From NCBI GenBank assembly GCA_002197995.1, contig NGZR01000001.1, positions 6,572,001-6,636,000 on the forward strand: a stretch of 64,000 bases of DNA. Direction: 5' to 3'. This stretch comes from Gaeumannomyces sp. JS-464. Its lineage: Eukaryota > Ascomycota > Sordariomycetes > Magnaporthales > Magnaporthaceae. Of the stretch, positions 1 through 13,003 are shown one piece after another; the first letter of the stretch is position 1, and the number at the start of each line of letters is the position of its first letter. The translations under genes were made by a program, and so were the position numbers. Below the pieces are notes generated by a model. The model was not told the origin of the DNA and made no database searches. It was given only the letters and a program-made list of their open reading frames with translations.

Positions 1-1686
1 AAGAGCTCGGCAGTAAGCAGGTACTGCATGCTGTTCCATCCCAATGCCCAGCCGAAACCAGAGACGTCTGCACAGATTTGGAGAGTCAGTTTTATGCTAT
101 GCGGAAATAAGAAACATCGACGCATCAAAAAGCAGCCCTGGCTCATGACCAGACCTTAAATCCTCCGCTTCCATGGCAACACGAGAGATGGGGATGGTTT
201 TGACAGAACAATACTCACAGATCATGGCGATGGCCCCGCGCGACGGCCCTATCTGGGCCTCGCTGAGCTTGTATTTCGGGACGGTACCAAGCTGCGGGAC
301 GGCGGTTAGGAAGCCGGCGACATACAGCATCGACAGCGCCTGAAGACTGATGCCGATCAGGAGCGAGCGCTTCCGGCCGATAACGTCGACGAGGAACAGC
401 GCACAAATAACCGCCGCCGTCAGCTTTACGATCCCGAATACCGCGGTGATCAGCAGGCTTTCGTTGTTCCCGCTAATGCCTAGGATGGAGAACAAATCTT
501 GGGCGTAAATCGTGATCGAGCCAGCGCCGGACCACTGGCTGAGTAGCTGGGCGAAGATGGCGAGTCCGACTCTGTACAGGTTGCTCGGGATGGTAAACAT
601 TTCCTTGAGCATGCCCAAAAAGCCGGTGCCTTTCGTTGCCTCCATCTCCTCATGGTGAGCCATCTAGATCAGCTGTTAGCAGACGCCCCTCCTCCCTTCC
701 GGCTAATGTCGCACGGGGTTGTCCGGATATTCTCCTACTCACTTGGATTCCCGCGACCTCGTCTCGAACGAAAGGGTGATCTTCGGGGAGGCCACGGAGA
801 CGAGACATGGTCGCCAATGCCTCGTCATACTTCCCCTGCTTCACCAAGAATCGGGGTGACTCGTACTGCAGGAAGCTAAGCGCGAAGATGAGGGAGGCGA
901 ACATGATGTGAAGGCTCGTTGGGACCATCCAGCGAGCGTGGCTGGTGTCGCCCAGGTTGATCTGGCAGCCGTAGTTTGCGAAATAGGCCAGCACGATGCC
1001 CAAATAGACAAAGCCGGTGAAGATACAAGTGCATAGTCCCCGGATTGGCGCGGGAGATATCTCGGCGAGGAAAACGGGGCCTACCACAGGTGTTTGCTAA
1101 ATGGTGTAGTTGCGAAGTTTTAGGACCCTGAAAGAAGACGAGTCGAAAACGGGAAATGGTCAGGTAAGCAAAATGGATGGCTTACACCAACGCCCATGCC
1201 GGCAATAAATCGGCCAGCATATATCATGCCTAGGTTGCCATTCGCGCCGAGGAAGAGGGCAATCCCCAGGATCCAAACAAGACACAGCTGCCTCACAGCC
1301 CATATACGGCCGATTTTGTCGCAGATGACAAATGCGCTGCAAAGGAAGGTGCTTTAGCAAAGAGAGAACACGAACAGCCTTCTCGGCTGTGGACTAGATT
1401 GCACTCACAACAAAGCACCGGCCACCGAGCCAATCTGGACCATTGCCGAGACATTTCCTTTGATCTGGGCGCGATCGTTGAGGCTGTACGAGTTGTAGTT
1501 GATGGTCTTTTGGAAATCCTCGCTGTTGAAGGCGCCCGTGATCAAGCCCTCATCCACACCCCTGGCGGCGCCCAGGAGTCCGAAGGAGAGGACGGCGAAC
1601 CAAAGCCTCCAGTTGAACACCTCGGAGGGGAGGCCAAGGTTCTTCAGCTTGAAGATGTTGACGGGTTTTTTGGGTCCACCCGCCAT
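1..1686 (-). CDS. MFS sugar transporter (C-terminus beyond left edge)
   Basis: A 12-helix major facilitator sugar permease of the plasma membrane, probably a proton symporter for a hexose or oligosaccharide; the substrate cannot be read. Five exons splice cleanly: 1686-1409, 1336-1186, 1096-743, 663-219 and 67 to the edge, all with GT...AG borders and compatible phases. The start at 1686 gives MAGGPKKPVN followed by the first helix with GVDEGLITGAF. Exon 2 carries DKIGR and the AGRFIAGMGVG motif, exon 3 PVFLAEISPAPIRG and the PESPR-like YESPRFLVKQGKYDEA, and exon 4 the second-half motif DVIGRKRSLLIG. The last exon reads GFGWALGWNSMQYLLTAEL, the usual helix-10 stretch, so about 80-100 residues are missing. 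No frame errors were seen. A possible TATA element lies about 215 bp upstream. Confidence 0.9.
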
Positions 1687-3483
1687 TGTGCTTTGCAGGT
1701 CGTTATGCCAGCCGGGGGTGGCAGAAACCCGGAGCCGAGTAAACTGGCACGCTCGTCGTTCTCTGGCAGGCTCAGTTGGCAGCCGGATGGAAACGATAGG
1801 GCACGGCACGGCACGGCAGGCTGGGATGGACAAAGGCACAGGAGGACCCGTGAGGGAGACGGGAAACACGGAGAACAAAAGCGTGCACGGCTTCGGTCAT
1901 TATATATCTGCATGTTACCAGGTCCTGTCCTGGCCCTCCCCGCCACCCTCATTCTCTCGTGCAGTAAGTAAGTGTGGGTGGGACGCAACCGAGATGGAAA
2001 CCCGCATGTAGAGAGTGGCACCGCGACTCTGCGCGAATGCCGACATCAACACAGGCCCCATCCCCACGCAGCGTGCTCCCTCTATGCAACCCAGCACGAT
2101 GGGGTTGGTTGGGTGCGACATGGATATCCCTGGAGAAGCCGGTACGAGACTCGCGCAGGATATAGACTCGGAGTGGGTGGGCACTTTGGTACGACTCGAG
2201 TTCCTAATCTAACTCGAGAATTATCGGAATGGACTGGGCGGACACTTTTCCCTCAGCGCTACGGCACAAGTGCTACGGGTGTGGAATCCAACGGCACCGC
2301 ATCGTGCGCTATGTTGCATACTGTCCGCAACTGATGGCGACGGGAGGACGTTGGAGGAGAGCATGGATTGAAGGACACAAGGGCAAGCATGACACGACAT
2401 GCCCGCGGTGTGAGGCCGTCTATTCGGCCCTTCCATGCCCTGCATACATCGGATCTGCGCCGACTGACCTCCCTGGGCAGGGTGGCACCGCCATCTTGGA
2501 GACGATTGGCAGTTGGAAAACGTCACGGCGGGGGGGCGGCGCATCTCTCCCACAGGTGTATGCGCGCGTCCAAAGGGGCGCCGTATCTCCCTGCTTCGAG
2601 GAGGCCATCGATTTTAGCCCAGCGGCTGAGAAAGAGGTAAGTTGGGCAAGGGTGAATGCGCAGAGCACCGACCCCCATGCCTCGCGCGGCGTTCGTTGCG
2701 GCTCGCAACCGTGGTGCATGCGTCAAGCTTTTGCGGACCGTAGCCAAGATTTTCCGCCAAGCGCTGTGGCTTCAGTGGGGAAAACGCACGTCTTAGGGGC
2801 GAACGCCGAGGCGAGTCGGCATTGCCCTTATTGGAACCCCCCAGCCATCTTGGCACCGAATCGCCGAGAAACAATTGAACCCACCCCATGGAGAAAGCAT
2901 TGACATGTTGATCGATGGAGGGATTGATGTGCTGCTAAAGGTAGGTACCTAGCCAAGAAATGCAAATAATGATCTGAACGAACAGGAGAAATCATCTGGC
3001 CTAAACAGGGAGAAATCCAGTCTGTTCGTCCATTCAATGAGCTTAGAGGAAGTGGTTGCTTTTGCCTGTACCCAAGCTACAGACTAAGGCATTTGCTTTC
3101 ATGGGAAGGAAAAAAAAACAAGTTATAGGTATATATACTTAGATTTGAGATCAACCACCGGGAGCGTCGGCAACATATCTGGGTAGCCTATATATATATA
3201 TACGTACGCCATGGGCTCAATCACAAAGCGACGGGTTATGGATCTCGACGGTGCTGATGAAGGCAACTGCTAACACAGCCCTCGTGAAACGATCCAACCA
3301 CTGGTCATTGAGCTTTCTTCCGGGCCAAATCCAACTTTTTTTTTTTTTTTTTTTTGTATTAGAGTATGGTATGGCTTGGTGGTACATGTCCAAGTCTAGC
3401 GCTAAGAATACCACTGGGCATCACCCAACGGTGGAACACCTATACCTGACAGATCTTCTATATCACCAGCGTTCCGTTCAGCC
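1687..3483. other. intergenic region, transporter promoter and beta-glucosidase 3' flank
   Basis: The segment separates two minus-strand genes. It should contain the transporter promoter and the beta-glucosidase terminator. The open frames on both strands overlap each other, are rich in Arg/Cys/Pro/Ser and show no family motif. A run of about 21 T lies near 3335-3355 and a TA-rich stretch near 3190-3203. No RNA gene or mobile element was recognised. Confidence 0.5.
1900..1907 (-). promoter_or_regulatory. possible TATA box of the sugar transporter
   Basis: On the minus strand an ATATATAAT-like element sits about 215 bp before the ATG at 1686, inside a T/C-rich leader. The position suits a fungal TATA box with a roughly 150-nt leader, but AT-rich octamers also arise by chance. 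Confidence 0.35.
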
Positions 3484-5849
3484 TCAGATCGCGGCTGCTG
3501 GCGCCGAGTAGATCTTGTACTCGCCGCGCCGCACCCGCCACTGCTGGGCCACGACGTCCCACACGCTCAGGTCGCGGCGCGTGAGCTCGAACGCGACGGG
3601 CCTCGCCTCGCCCGGCGACAGCGGCCCGACCTTCCTGATGCCCCGGAGCTGCCGTACGGGCGAGTCGCCACCGGGAACGCCGACGTACAGCTGGGCCGTT
3701 TCGATCCCTTCGACGTCGCCCGAGTTGCGGACCGTCGCCCGCACCACGGCCACCGTGTCCCAGAGCTCCGGGTGCCCGCCCTGCACGATGGGCACGGCCG
3801 GGTCCGGGAGCTCGGGCGGGGTGGCGCCCTCGGGCGTCGGGATCACGGCGGTCTGGAGCCCGCTGTAGGCGAAGTCGGTGTACGACAGGCCGAAGCCGAA
3901 GGCGAAGCGCGGCTCGATGCCGTCGCGGTCGAAAGCGCGGTAATCGATGTACAGGCCCTCTTCGAAGTCGTCGTCGGGGAAGAAGTCGAGTTTCGTGGAC
4001 GAGTTGAGCAGCTTGCCGTAGTCTTCTTCCTTGCGCGCGATCGTGTACGGCAGGCGGCCAGCGGGGTTGACGTCACCCCAGAGCACGTCGGCGAGCGCGT
4101 GGCCGCTTTCCTGGCCGGGAAGGCCGCCGAAGATCACGGCCGTGACGTTGGGTGTGGTCGACCCAGGCATCGACGGTGCGGATGCCGGCCGAGTGCACGA
4201 CAACAATAGTGTTGGCGCAGTTGTTGGCGATGTTGTTGACCAACCGGTCGCTGTGGGCGTCGGCCAGGCCGAGGCGGTCGAAGCTCTCGCTCGCGTACGA
4301 GTTGATAAATACCAGGCACGCCTCGGCGTTGTCGTAGTAGCTCGCTGGGCTCTCCGAGTAGAAGTCCCAGCGCAGCACGCCAGCGTTGGCCGAGATGCGC
4401 TCCTGAATGGCCTGGAAGGGGCTCACGACGTACGGCGGCGTATTCCCTCCCGAGCCTCCGGCCGTGATAAGCGTGCCGTTGAACGTTTCCCAGCCAAAGT
4501 TTACCTCGTAACCGCCGCCGTACCTATCGCGGTTCTGCCACGGCGTCGCTTTGACCGTGGCGTCGTATCCGTAGATGGCCAGGAAGCGAGGGTCCTTCAA
4601 AGGCAACGTCTTGTTAATGTTCTTGACAAGGACGGTGCCGGCGGCTCCGATCTTGCGGATCAGCTTCGCGTGGTCACGCTGCGCGTCAACGCGGAAATGC
4701 TTCTGCCTATTATTCCATATGCCCTGCCGAGGGTAGTTGTGCTCCTGGTCCAGGAGATACCATGCGGCAAAGAGCCTCGTGGCCATGTCGTCCAGGCGAG
4801 TCGAGGCGACGGATCCGTTCTTGACGGCCTCGGTCAGGTTGTCGCCCCAGAACCCCGCGAGCGGCATCACCACGTCCATTCCAGCGTTGGCCGAAGCCAC
4901 TCCGCCCATCTGGGCATTCCAGTCCGAGACGACGAAGCCCTCGAACCCGAGCTCCGTTTTGAGGATGCCGTTAAGCAGCTTCGAGTTCTGGCAGCCGTAG
5001 CTGTGGTTCGCACGTTGGTACGAGCACATGACGGATCCGGCTCCGTGCGCCAGGCTGTCCATGAAGGGCCACGCGTAGAGCTCATGTATGGTCCGGTCGT
5101 CGACATTGGAGCTGACGGCCTCGCCAAGGTTTGACTGGCGGCGGCGGAACTCCTGCTCGTTGAGCAGCCAGTGCTTGGGCGTTGCTACCACGCCCGAGTC
5201 CTGCATCCCGCGCGTTACTTGGCCCATCCCGACACCCGCAAGGTAAGGGTCGTTACTGAGCCCCTCCCAGTTCCTGCCAGCGCGAGCAATACGCCCGAGC
5301 GGGCCAGAGACCGGGCCAAGAGCCATATGAACGCCCCTGTCGCGAAATTCGCGACCTAATGCTAGGCCGTAATCGTACATGAGCTCTGCGTCGAACGTGG
5401 CGGCCAGGTGAATGCCGGCGGGGAAGGCCGAAACGAACTCCTGGCCTCGGAGGCCCGCAGGCCCGTCGGCGAAGCAGATCGGGGGTATACCGAGACGCGG
5501 AACGGCGCCCGAGTTGCCCACACACTGGCCAGGGAAGCCGCGCGTCACGTTGGCCTTCTCCTCTAGCGTCATCTTGGACACCAGCGCGACTGCCTTCCGG
5601 TAGGCCTTGGTCCAGGCACGACCTGTCTTGCCATTGCCGGAGGCTGGCTCGGTGGTTTCAGTGTTAGCTTGCCTCAACTCTGTTGGTAGCCGCGCGCTGG
5701 GGTGTGTGCTGTATGGAATGAAAGGGAGAAAACATGCGTGATGGGTATACTGCTGGGCTTCGGCCATAGTATGGCACTTCGGATGGCTTTTCAGCAGCGG
5801 CGGCTCCCGAGGCCAAAGCCAATAATGCGAAGCCTGTGATGCTCTTCAT
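3484..5849 (-). CDS. secreted GH3 beta-glucosidase, with one frame break
   Basis: Glycoside hydrolase family 3 beta-glucosidase, expected to release glucose from cellobiose and aryl or alkyl glucosides outside the cell. The start at 5849 opens with a signal peptide ([19 protein letters not shown]) and then the GRSPAVYPS segment seen before the catalytic domain in Cel3-like enzymes. An intron follows at about 5745-5640; its exact borders are unclear, but a CTAAC branch-point-like site is present. Further motifs are [45 protein letters not shown] and the nucleophile region GFVVSDWNA, where Asp of SDW is the expected catalytic residue. The C-terminal FnIII-like domain runs to the TGA at 3484. 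At 4149-4158 one extra base shifts the frame between VDAWVDH and [14 protein letters not shown]; both sides align to the family without a gap. Confidence 0.9.
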
Positions 5850-8800
5850 GGTGCTAACTTGTCCTGCAGGCTACCTATGTCTGCCCAAAGCTGAGGAGGC
5901 TGTGTGTTCGAGATTGCGACAAGGCTGCGGTGAGAATTTCGACCGCGCTTCCCGCGTTTGGCCTGGTTGCACGGTTGGTTGGATTGCAGCTCCCCACGGA
6001 CCAACACCTGGCTTGGGCTATCGGTAGGACAAAAGAAGCAACAAGCGACCAGGGTGAACAAGGTGACCGAGTACGCATATCGGTACTTATATAGGTACTC
6101 GACGTCGGTCGCTCTGAGGACGGAACTGACTAGGACGATGCTTGCGCCATTTTGCTTCAATATTCGGCCAAGTAGAGCCCCAGGGCCGGGCCGGCACCTC
6201 CTCGGTCATTCGGGCTTCTCTCCAGCGAAGACACCTCCCCAGAACTCCAGCAAAAGAGACCCGAACATGAACCGAACCTACAGTACCTGCGCGGCGGTGT
6301 GAGGCAATCCCCATGTTTTCTCCCCCGCAGTTCGGACAGGTGATCGGATTCTCGAGCCTGCTTGAAAGCGTCCCCATCAGTGCTGCAACGTTGGCTGTGG
6401 CCGAGAGTCTCCTATGAAGGCCCCATTGGTGCGGAACCCGGAACTGCCTGTCGGCAACTGGGGAGCTGCTGGGAAGGTGAGGGATTCCCAGCTTCCGGAA
6501 GGCCTTCCAACTGCCGTCACGGGCCGATTGCTGGCGTCGGGGGAGAGGCGCGCACCATGGACGGACATGCAAGGGCGGGGACTGAGTCGCATCCAGACGG
6601 GGGAGCTGTGAGGGGAAGACGCCGGGTCTCCAGCTTCTTGCGTCATGAGAAAAAACAATCGGGCATGGACATGGCACAGGTGGAGTCGTGGCTCGATCAT
6701 GGATGGACTACGACAGACAGAATCATTCCAGCCGGACTCGGGCCGCTTGGCAAGGCGGGCGGGCAGCGTAGGTACCACTCTCACTGCGTAGACGGGCACG
6801 GGATATTGTTGGTCCCTCCGTATATCTCGGCTTGTCTCTGGATGCCTGTTGATTCGATGGTAACTTGACGGTTCGAGAAAATCAACACAAGAAATAAATT
6901 AAGCAAGCATGAGATTTCTGTTCCTGGCGTTACACTCCCGATAGACGCGTCGGCAGAATCGCGGATCCAGTGCGTATACGTACAAGCCATGTCTCGCCTC
7001 GCGGTCCCCAAGCAGGCGATCCTGTGGAAATGGAACGTTGGCGCGTGGTGACAAGGTGGCGGGGAGTGTTTAATTTCCCACTCCCCGGTAGTGCTGGCCT
7101 TGCCCGCCTCGCCAGTCAGTCAGTCCTTGCTGGCCAGCCCACACACAGAAGATATCCGGCTACAATTGCTGCCCCGAGCTGGTGTCTGAGAAGGGAAATA
7201 AACATAGAGTTCTAGCCGATGGCACACAAGAACACGCCGTTACCCCGCCTGTTAGGCAAGCCAAGGTGGATGTGGATGCCACTGTTCTCATCGGCAGTGT
7301 CATACGATGGGCGTTTGCGAGTAGGAAGTTCAATTTAAACCCCCGACATTTCGAAATACAGATGCTAGGGTGAAGTATCGGGCTCATCACAGGCAGGTAT
7401 AGGCAGGCACGTTCCCCAAACAAAAGCCTGCAGTCCGTATAAACTGCACAAATGGGCAAGCTAGAACACCCTAAAGCTTATAATTGATACCGCCTAAGTT
7501 GTATCCATTTTTGTGCGTAGGATACAGGAAACAGATAGCATCCAGGAGACAGGAGAGGATACAAGAAATAGGAAAAGAGATCTGTAGGCTAAGCTCGGGA
7601 TAGTGCCCGGGGAATTTTAATTAGCGTTGCCAGAACTGCAGATTCTTATTTGGGCGCCGTGGCAGGCTGAGGCCTGGTCTGGCGAGACGGGACGGGACGG
7701 GTCATGTGTTCGTATAGAACGATTGGACTCATGAGGCGCATGTCCCGGTCCGAGGGTGTGTATCGCTCGAGATGATCCGGTGGGAGATTGGGCAGATCTA
7801 CAATTCACACCTCTTACAGCGCCGGCATCTGGCAAAAGCCGTAAGCTCCGGTGAGATCAGCCAGGACGCAAATGGCGGAAGGAGTTCGGACCAAGGCTCC
7901 CAGAGTTTGGTACTGTCGACCCCAGGCTCGTGGCAGGTGGTGTCCGCCGGCGCTACGGATTCGCCGCTCCATTCCTGATCTGAGATCGTACACAGAGTCA
8001 GCTCTGTGCTCAAAACGGCCATCCCCCAACACCAATTCCCAGCTCACCGGGCCTCACCTTGCTGCCCTGGCCATGTGGATGCATGCCAGGTGGCAAGCGT
8101 GCAGCAGACGAGATTAATGCTCCCTGAACCCTTGCTGTTGTAAAATCCACAGCTTAGCGAGCGTGGCGGATCACCGCTGAGCAGACCAACCGCCAGACCC
8201 AACCCGACTGGGTGCTCCCAAATTAGGCAGGAAGAAAACAAACAAACAAACAAATGAGCGACTTTTTGCCCTCAGCACTTTTTCTCTCCCGCCGGTCGGT
8301 TCTGTCTCTCTCCTACCGTTGCAATAGCCTGGGGTAGTGTGGATCGGGCAGGGACCAGGAGCTGCTGGAAGTCAAGGGTGAAGAAAATAAAGCGACTCGC
8401 TTGAGCTCTCCCAAAAAGTCTAGGCCTGGAATTGCTTCTGGAAAGGATTTTCCTGGTAATCCGAGCCCGCGGTGCCGGTGGTGGCACAGCCGAGCTGTGC
8501 AGACGCGTTGAGAATCAGTTAGGATCGGCCTCAGCCTGTTAGACCAAACATTCCGCCGCCGTCTGCCCCTGGTTAGCGCCGCGGCAGACAGAGAGGGCTG
8601 GCTGCAGGCTGGAGGGTTGAGGGGCATGTGCCGTGATTTCATTACACAATACCTACCACACACTGCCACGACCCCCTTGAGCATTTCGGTGATATTTTGA
8701 TGTCGCCAGTCCCTAGCGCACTCCATCCCTCCCCGTCCGTAAATAATTCGGACGCCCATCACTCAACATCCCAGATAACGCGCAGATTGCCGCTTTTCAC

Positions 8801-11800
8801 GCGTTGTATTGGAATTTCGGCTTTGCCACTCCCATCCCGTTCACAGCGGGGAACATGCAAAAACAAACAAAAGACACCACCTAGTCAGGCTCCCGATGGC
8901 GGGAAGATGCGTTTGCCCGGAGGCCCAGGATGCAGACCAGGTCCAGGTGGGTTACATCCCTCGAGGCCAATCTGCCGTATTACCCCACCTGCCTGCACAC
9001 TCTCTCCTGGGAAAGCGCCCGCGGGACGTCCAGGAAGAGCTAGGTCAGGGACGGCACATTTTCCCTTCCTCTTTTGTGAGGGTGGGTGTGTGTGTGAGTG
9101 CAGTGGGCGGCGGTAACACTTACCACTCAATCTGATTCTGTCTGAAGCGTGTCAGTTGGAAAACATCGTGGACCTTTTGGTCAGAGGAGTATCGAAAGAA
9201 ATAAAGGTGCGAATCCATTATTTGCTCTGATCTCACCCACATTCCATGTTCGATGCTCTATCTTGCCATCCCGCATGGTATTGCCCCGTTCATCTTGACG
9301 TTCGCCGCGATGCAGTGGCCCGACTGAGCGCCATCGTTAAAAGTTACGCACAGAGGAAGCCAGGGGAGCCACCTGAACAACGGCTCGACGCACAGTCGTG
9401 TGCAAGGGACCAGGCGTCCACGTAGCAATATGGTTAGCCACTGCTCGTCGCCTTTCCTCCTCTTCCCACTCTTGAGCTCTGGATCACCTGGAACGACATA
9501 TATGTGGTGTCATTAATGCATGCAGACGTCGAGGCAGTGTGCGAACGAACGAACATGTTTGTCTCGCCTGCGTCTGGCAAGAGGCAAGGAGACGGGTGTT
9601 TGTTTCGAGCGAGGGTCGATCGGCCGGGGCAGGGCAGCGGCACAGAGAGATCCCGGCCGACCCCGCGGCATCTTTCCCGGCTGCTGCTGAAAGAGTACGT
9701 AGTAGGAGGGGGTGGCAAGCCAGGGAGTGGACCGATGCACGAGGAAACCCCAATTGCGATGCGGCAGTTTGTGTGACAAGTTGACGGAGGCGCATGTGGC
9801 ATCCATCAAAAAGTGCAGCCCCGAGACTTGCAGCGAGCGTTTGACAGTTGACACAGAGTGGGAAACGGGTTGCGAAAATGCGAGGAGGGAATCAAGACAA
9901 TCGCCATCGCCAAGGAGGCACATGCGAGACCTTCAATGGCGGCCGTTCCTTTCTGCCGTGCCGCCGTGGCGCTCTGATACACTGCCTCCGTGTGTGTTGT
10001 TGCTGTGCCCTTTCTTTTTGTCCTTCTGTCTTTCTTTTTGGTGGTCGTGCGTGTTTGTCTTCATCACCATCCATCATAAACACTTTTGCTTTTTCCGCCG
10101 CCTTCACCCTTTCACAAGCCAGCCACTGACCACTCGTCATTATCCGTGCTTCGTCGGATCTTGTCGTTGGAGGTGCACATTGCGCATTGGATGACGGGGG
10201 TCGTAGATAACTCTATACTGTATTCTTTCCTCTTCAAGCCTTTGCCCGAGTGGGGGCAACGAGGTTGAAGCCTGCCCATGCGCGTCCTGCATGCTGCATG
10301 CGGAACCGCCCGAATACGGCCTGTGCCATGTCAAATCGAGTCCCTCAAGGCAGAATAAAAAGATCAGTGGTCATTGTGTGGCCACACAGACAGGAGCGGA
10401 GGATCACGTTTTGCAGCTGTGCCATTCATTGTATTTTACTCTGTCGTCCCCGTAGCACAGCATGAAAAGGGCGCACCGTTCCTGTTCCAGGAAAGTCTTG
10501 GCTGGTGTGATGTGGTGGTTGGTCAGGGTTGACCAGCAGGATGGGCACGAAGAGCGTCGACCAAGCAGCAAATTTGACTTCGGTTGGCCGCTGCCAGTCG
10601 GTTTCTGCCAGACTACCTGGTCCTGGGCGACTCGGCGTGTCGCTCAAACGCCAGGGACGATCTCGAACGGTCAGACAATGAGGGTGTTGTTAGTTTCGGG
10701 AGAAAAAGAAAGAAAAAAAAGAGGGGAAGGAAAAAAGAAGCAAAAAGCTCGCACAGCGGGGGTCCTAACCAGGAACGACGACACCCACCAACAGAACAAA
10801 TACCTCGAGCCACCTGTCTATTATAAAGACCCGAGCGAACCCATCTCTGTAGAAATTGGGAATAGTCGCGATACAGTGTGCATTTGGGCTATTTATGTCC
10901 CAACGCCCTCAGTGCACACGCGGATGAGCGGGCGCGGCTGCCTCGCTTCTTGGGTCGACGATAGGACATGGGTGATGATGGACGGCGGGGACGCAAGGAG
11001 CAAAGAAAGGAAAGAAGAAAACGAAGCACAGGAAAAAAAAAGAAAAAAGGGGCACACAGGAGATGATGCATGGTGTCATCATCCGGGCCTTGGGGATCGT
11101 AGATTGTGTGGCAATGTGAAGGATGCAGAGATGAAGGAAGGAAGTCTGTCGGCCATCCATCATATTCAACCCCCTTTTCCGGCTCGGGGTGGCTTGCCGC
11201 AGAAGGCTCTGGGGTTGCTCGCTGGTGCTTCTGCGCTTTGTTCTTGTCGCGACAGCTCGACGCTCCTGCTTTCTTTTTCGGCGGACCACACCTTCACCAC
11301 CGTCCACTCACAGGCCGGCGCAACCCTCTGGCTCGAGGCCAGTGCGCGCGATGCAGGCCGTTGACTGGCCGCGGCGCACACACCCTCGGCCGGGCTGCCT
11401 TAGTGCCGTTGGGCCCCCGTTCCTGGCAGGTGCAGGCGCCGCCAGGGGCCATCCCGGGTCACTCCCGGTCGACCCCTGCGCTTTGTGATCCCCTCCCTCT
11501 CCCTTGGCCGTCGTCTCCAGCTTTTCAGAGCGGGTACCCACAGGTGGGCCAGGCACAGGGAAGCACCGAGGCCAGGCTGGGTGGGCCGCCACTGATTGGG
11601 TCTTTTCGCTCATTCCAATCAAAGACGGCCGCCCTCGCTCCATGTTCCTCGTCGCCGCCCCAAAGCGTTTGCGAGCCCCCCTGCCCACCAGCGAGCGAGG
11701 GCTTGGCGTGGGTGGACGTGCGTGCCACAGTGCAGTGCTGCAATCCCCAATCTCGTCCTTTTTTTCTTTTTCGCTCGGGCTGTTTGTCCTGGCCTCTTTA

Positions 11801-13003
11801 CCTTCTCCCCTTTCCGAGACCTCCGCCTCCATCTTCTCTCACATTTGTGGGTTCACTTCTGAACCTTCCCTTCTTTTCAACCCAGAGAGGCTTTTCCGTC
11901 TGGAGGCACCGTGCAGTCACTCCTTTGGCATCCGCATCAGCCGCCTCGCCGGCAGCTCCCCAGCACATACAATCTACCGAGCAACTCTCGTCCCGACTTC
12001 AGACGAGAGTAAGGCGCCAGTTACCCTCGCCTTGTGCCGCCTCCGCCCACGTTCCTCGCAAGACCGCCTCGTCCAGACGAACGGACCTGTCTACCATTCA
12101 CTCCTTCGTTTTGATTTCCTCTTGGTTGTCAACTTCGCTCACCCACGAGTTCGCTGCCCGTTCATCTCCGTCGGACGCGCCCCCCGCCGCCAGGAACCGA
12201 TAAACATAACCAATTGCGTCCCGCCCCCCGCCGCTCTATAGCGCCCGCTGTTCATTTCCTGCACACAGGCTATTTGGCAGCTTCTCCGAAGATCCCGGTC
12301 CTTCTCGTCCTCCGATATCCCGTACCCTTTGGGCAATTCTCTCCGGCAGCAGCAGCTTGCGGCTCAGGCGTGATAATTTCGATCGTCGGAAGCGAGCACC
12401 GCTATCACCATCCGGGACTCATTACCTGACCCTCTGGAAGCCCTCGCTAGCCTGCTCGAAACCCGGGCAAGACGGCGGCACTGAGCGAGAACACCGAAAG
12501 GTAGGGAACCGATTCAACTGCCTTATTTTGGCTTGGATTCCTGCTCTTGCACCGACGCCATCCCGGACCATATTGCCTCGACATGTGTTGCCTCCTTTGT
12601 TATTGTGGCAAGGATAGCAGGGCCTATGTCAATGCACCTTGTCCCTGCGTCTCCCTTGTTCCCAGGCGACCGAGGTTTTGACAGAAACAGACCGGAGGGC
12701 ATTGTCGGCAGACAGGCGTCGGTGGTGCGAATATAGTACTGACGTCTCGTCTTTTGTGCAGGCGCTCTTCTGCCCTCCCGGGCTTTTCAAGTATCGGTCA
12801 AGGCACGGCAAGCTACCAATTCTCATTGGCTCCCTGTGGCCATTGAAGTAACTGGACTTGCCCCATGGCCTTCCCGCCTAGGCCGAGAAGTAGCTAATAT
12901 CTCGTTTTCTTGTGGTGGCCCACATTCTTTCTTCCTCATTTCCACCAAGTTTGGCCTGGCCCAAACCCATTTGTTTTGTCCATTTTACTTTCCATTTCCG
13001 ACA
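5850..13003. other. 7.1-kb region without a supportable gene
   Basis: The left end is the beta-glucosidase promoter and the right end the promoter and leader of the disordered protein at 13004. Open frames of up to 365 codons exist at 10462-11364 and 11106-12203, but several overlap in different frames, are dominated by Ser/Pro/Arg/Cys and lack domain motifs, as expected from CT-rich, stop-poor DNA. Simple repeats include CAAA units at about 8239-8254 and purine-rich tracts at about 10690-10745 and 11000-11047. No tRNA, 5S rRNA or transposon ends were recognised. A long 5' leader with introns is possible in the last 1-2 kb. Confidence 0.5.
6086..6093 (-). promoter_or_regulatory. TATA box upstream of the beta-glucosidase
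   Basis: The minus strand reads TATATAAG about 240 bp before the signal-peptide ATG at 5849. It matches the TATAWAAG consensus well and is the best core-promoter candidate for the gene. Confidence 0.5.

Noticed and set aside
2229..2903. 224-codon Cys-containing frame upstream of the sugar transporter
   Set aside because: Cys spacing fits no zinc or redox family, and it competes with several opposite-strand frames.
4031..5134. 367-codon frame opposite the GH3 gene
   Set aside because: Antisense shadow of GC-rich codons in the beta-glucosidase.
10462..11364. 300-codon open frame on the plus strand
   Set aside because: It contains Lys/Glu runs from purine tracts, no domain signal and no credible start context; probably non-coding.
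11106..12203. 365-codon open frame on the plus strand
   Set aside because: It overlaps a 245-codon frame in another phase, is rich in Pro/Ser/Arg/Cys with no motif, and lies in CT-rich DNA that is poor in stops by composition.
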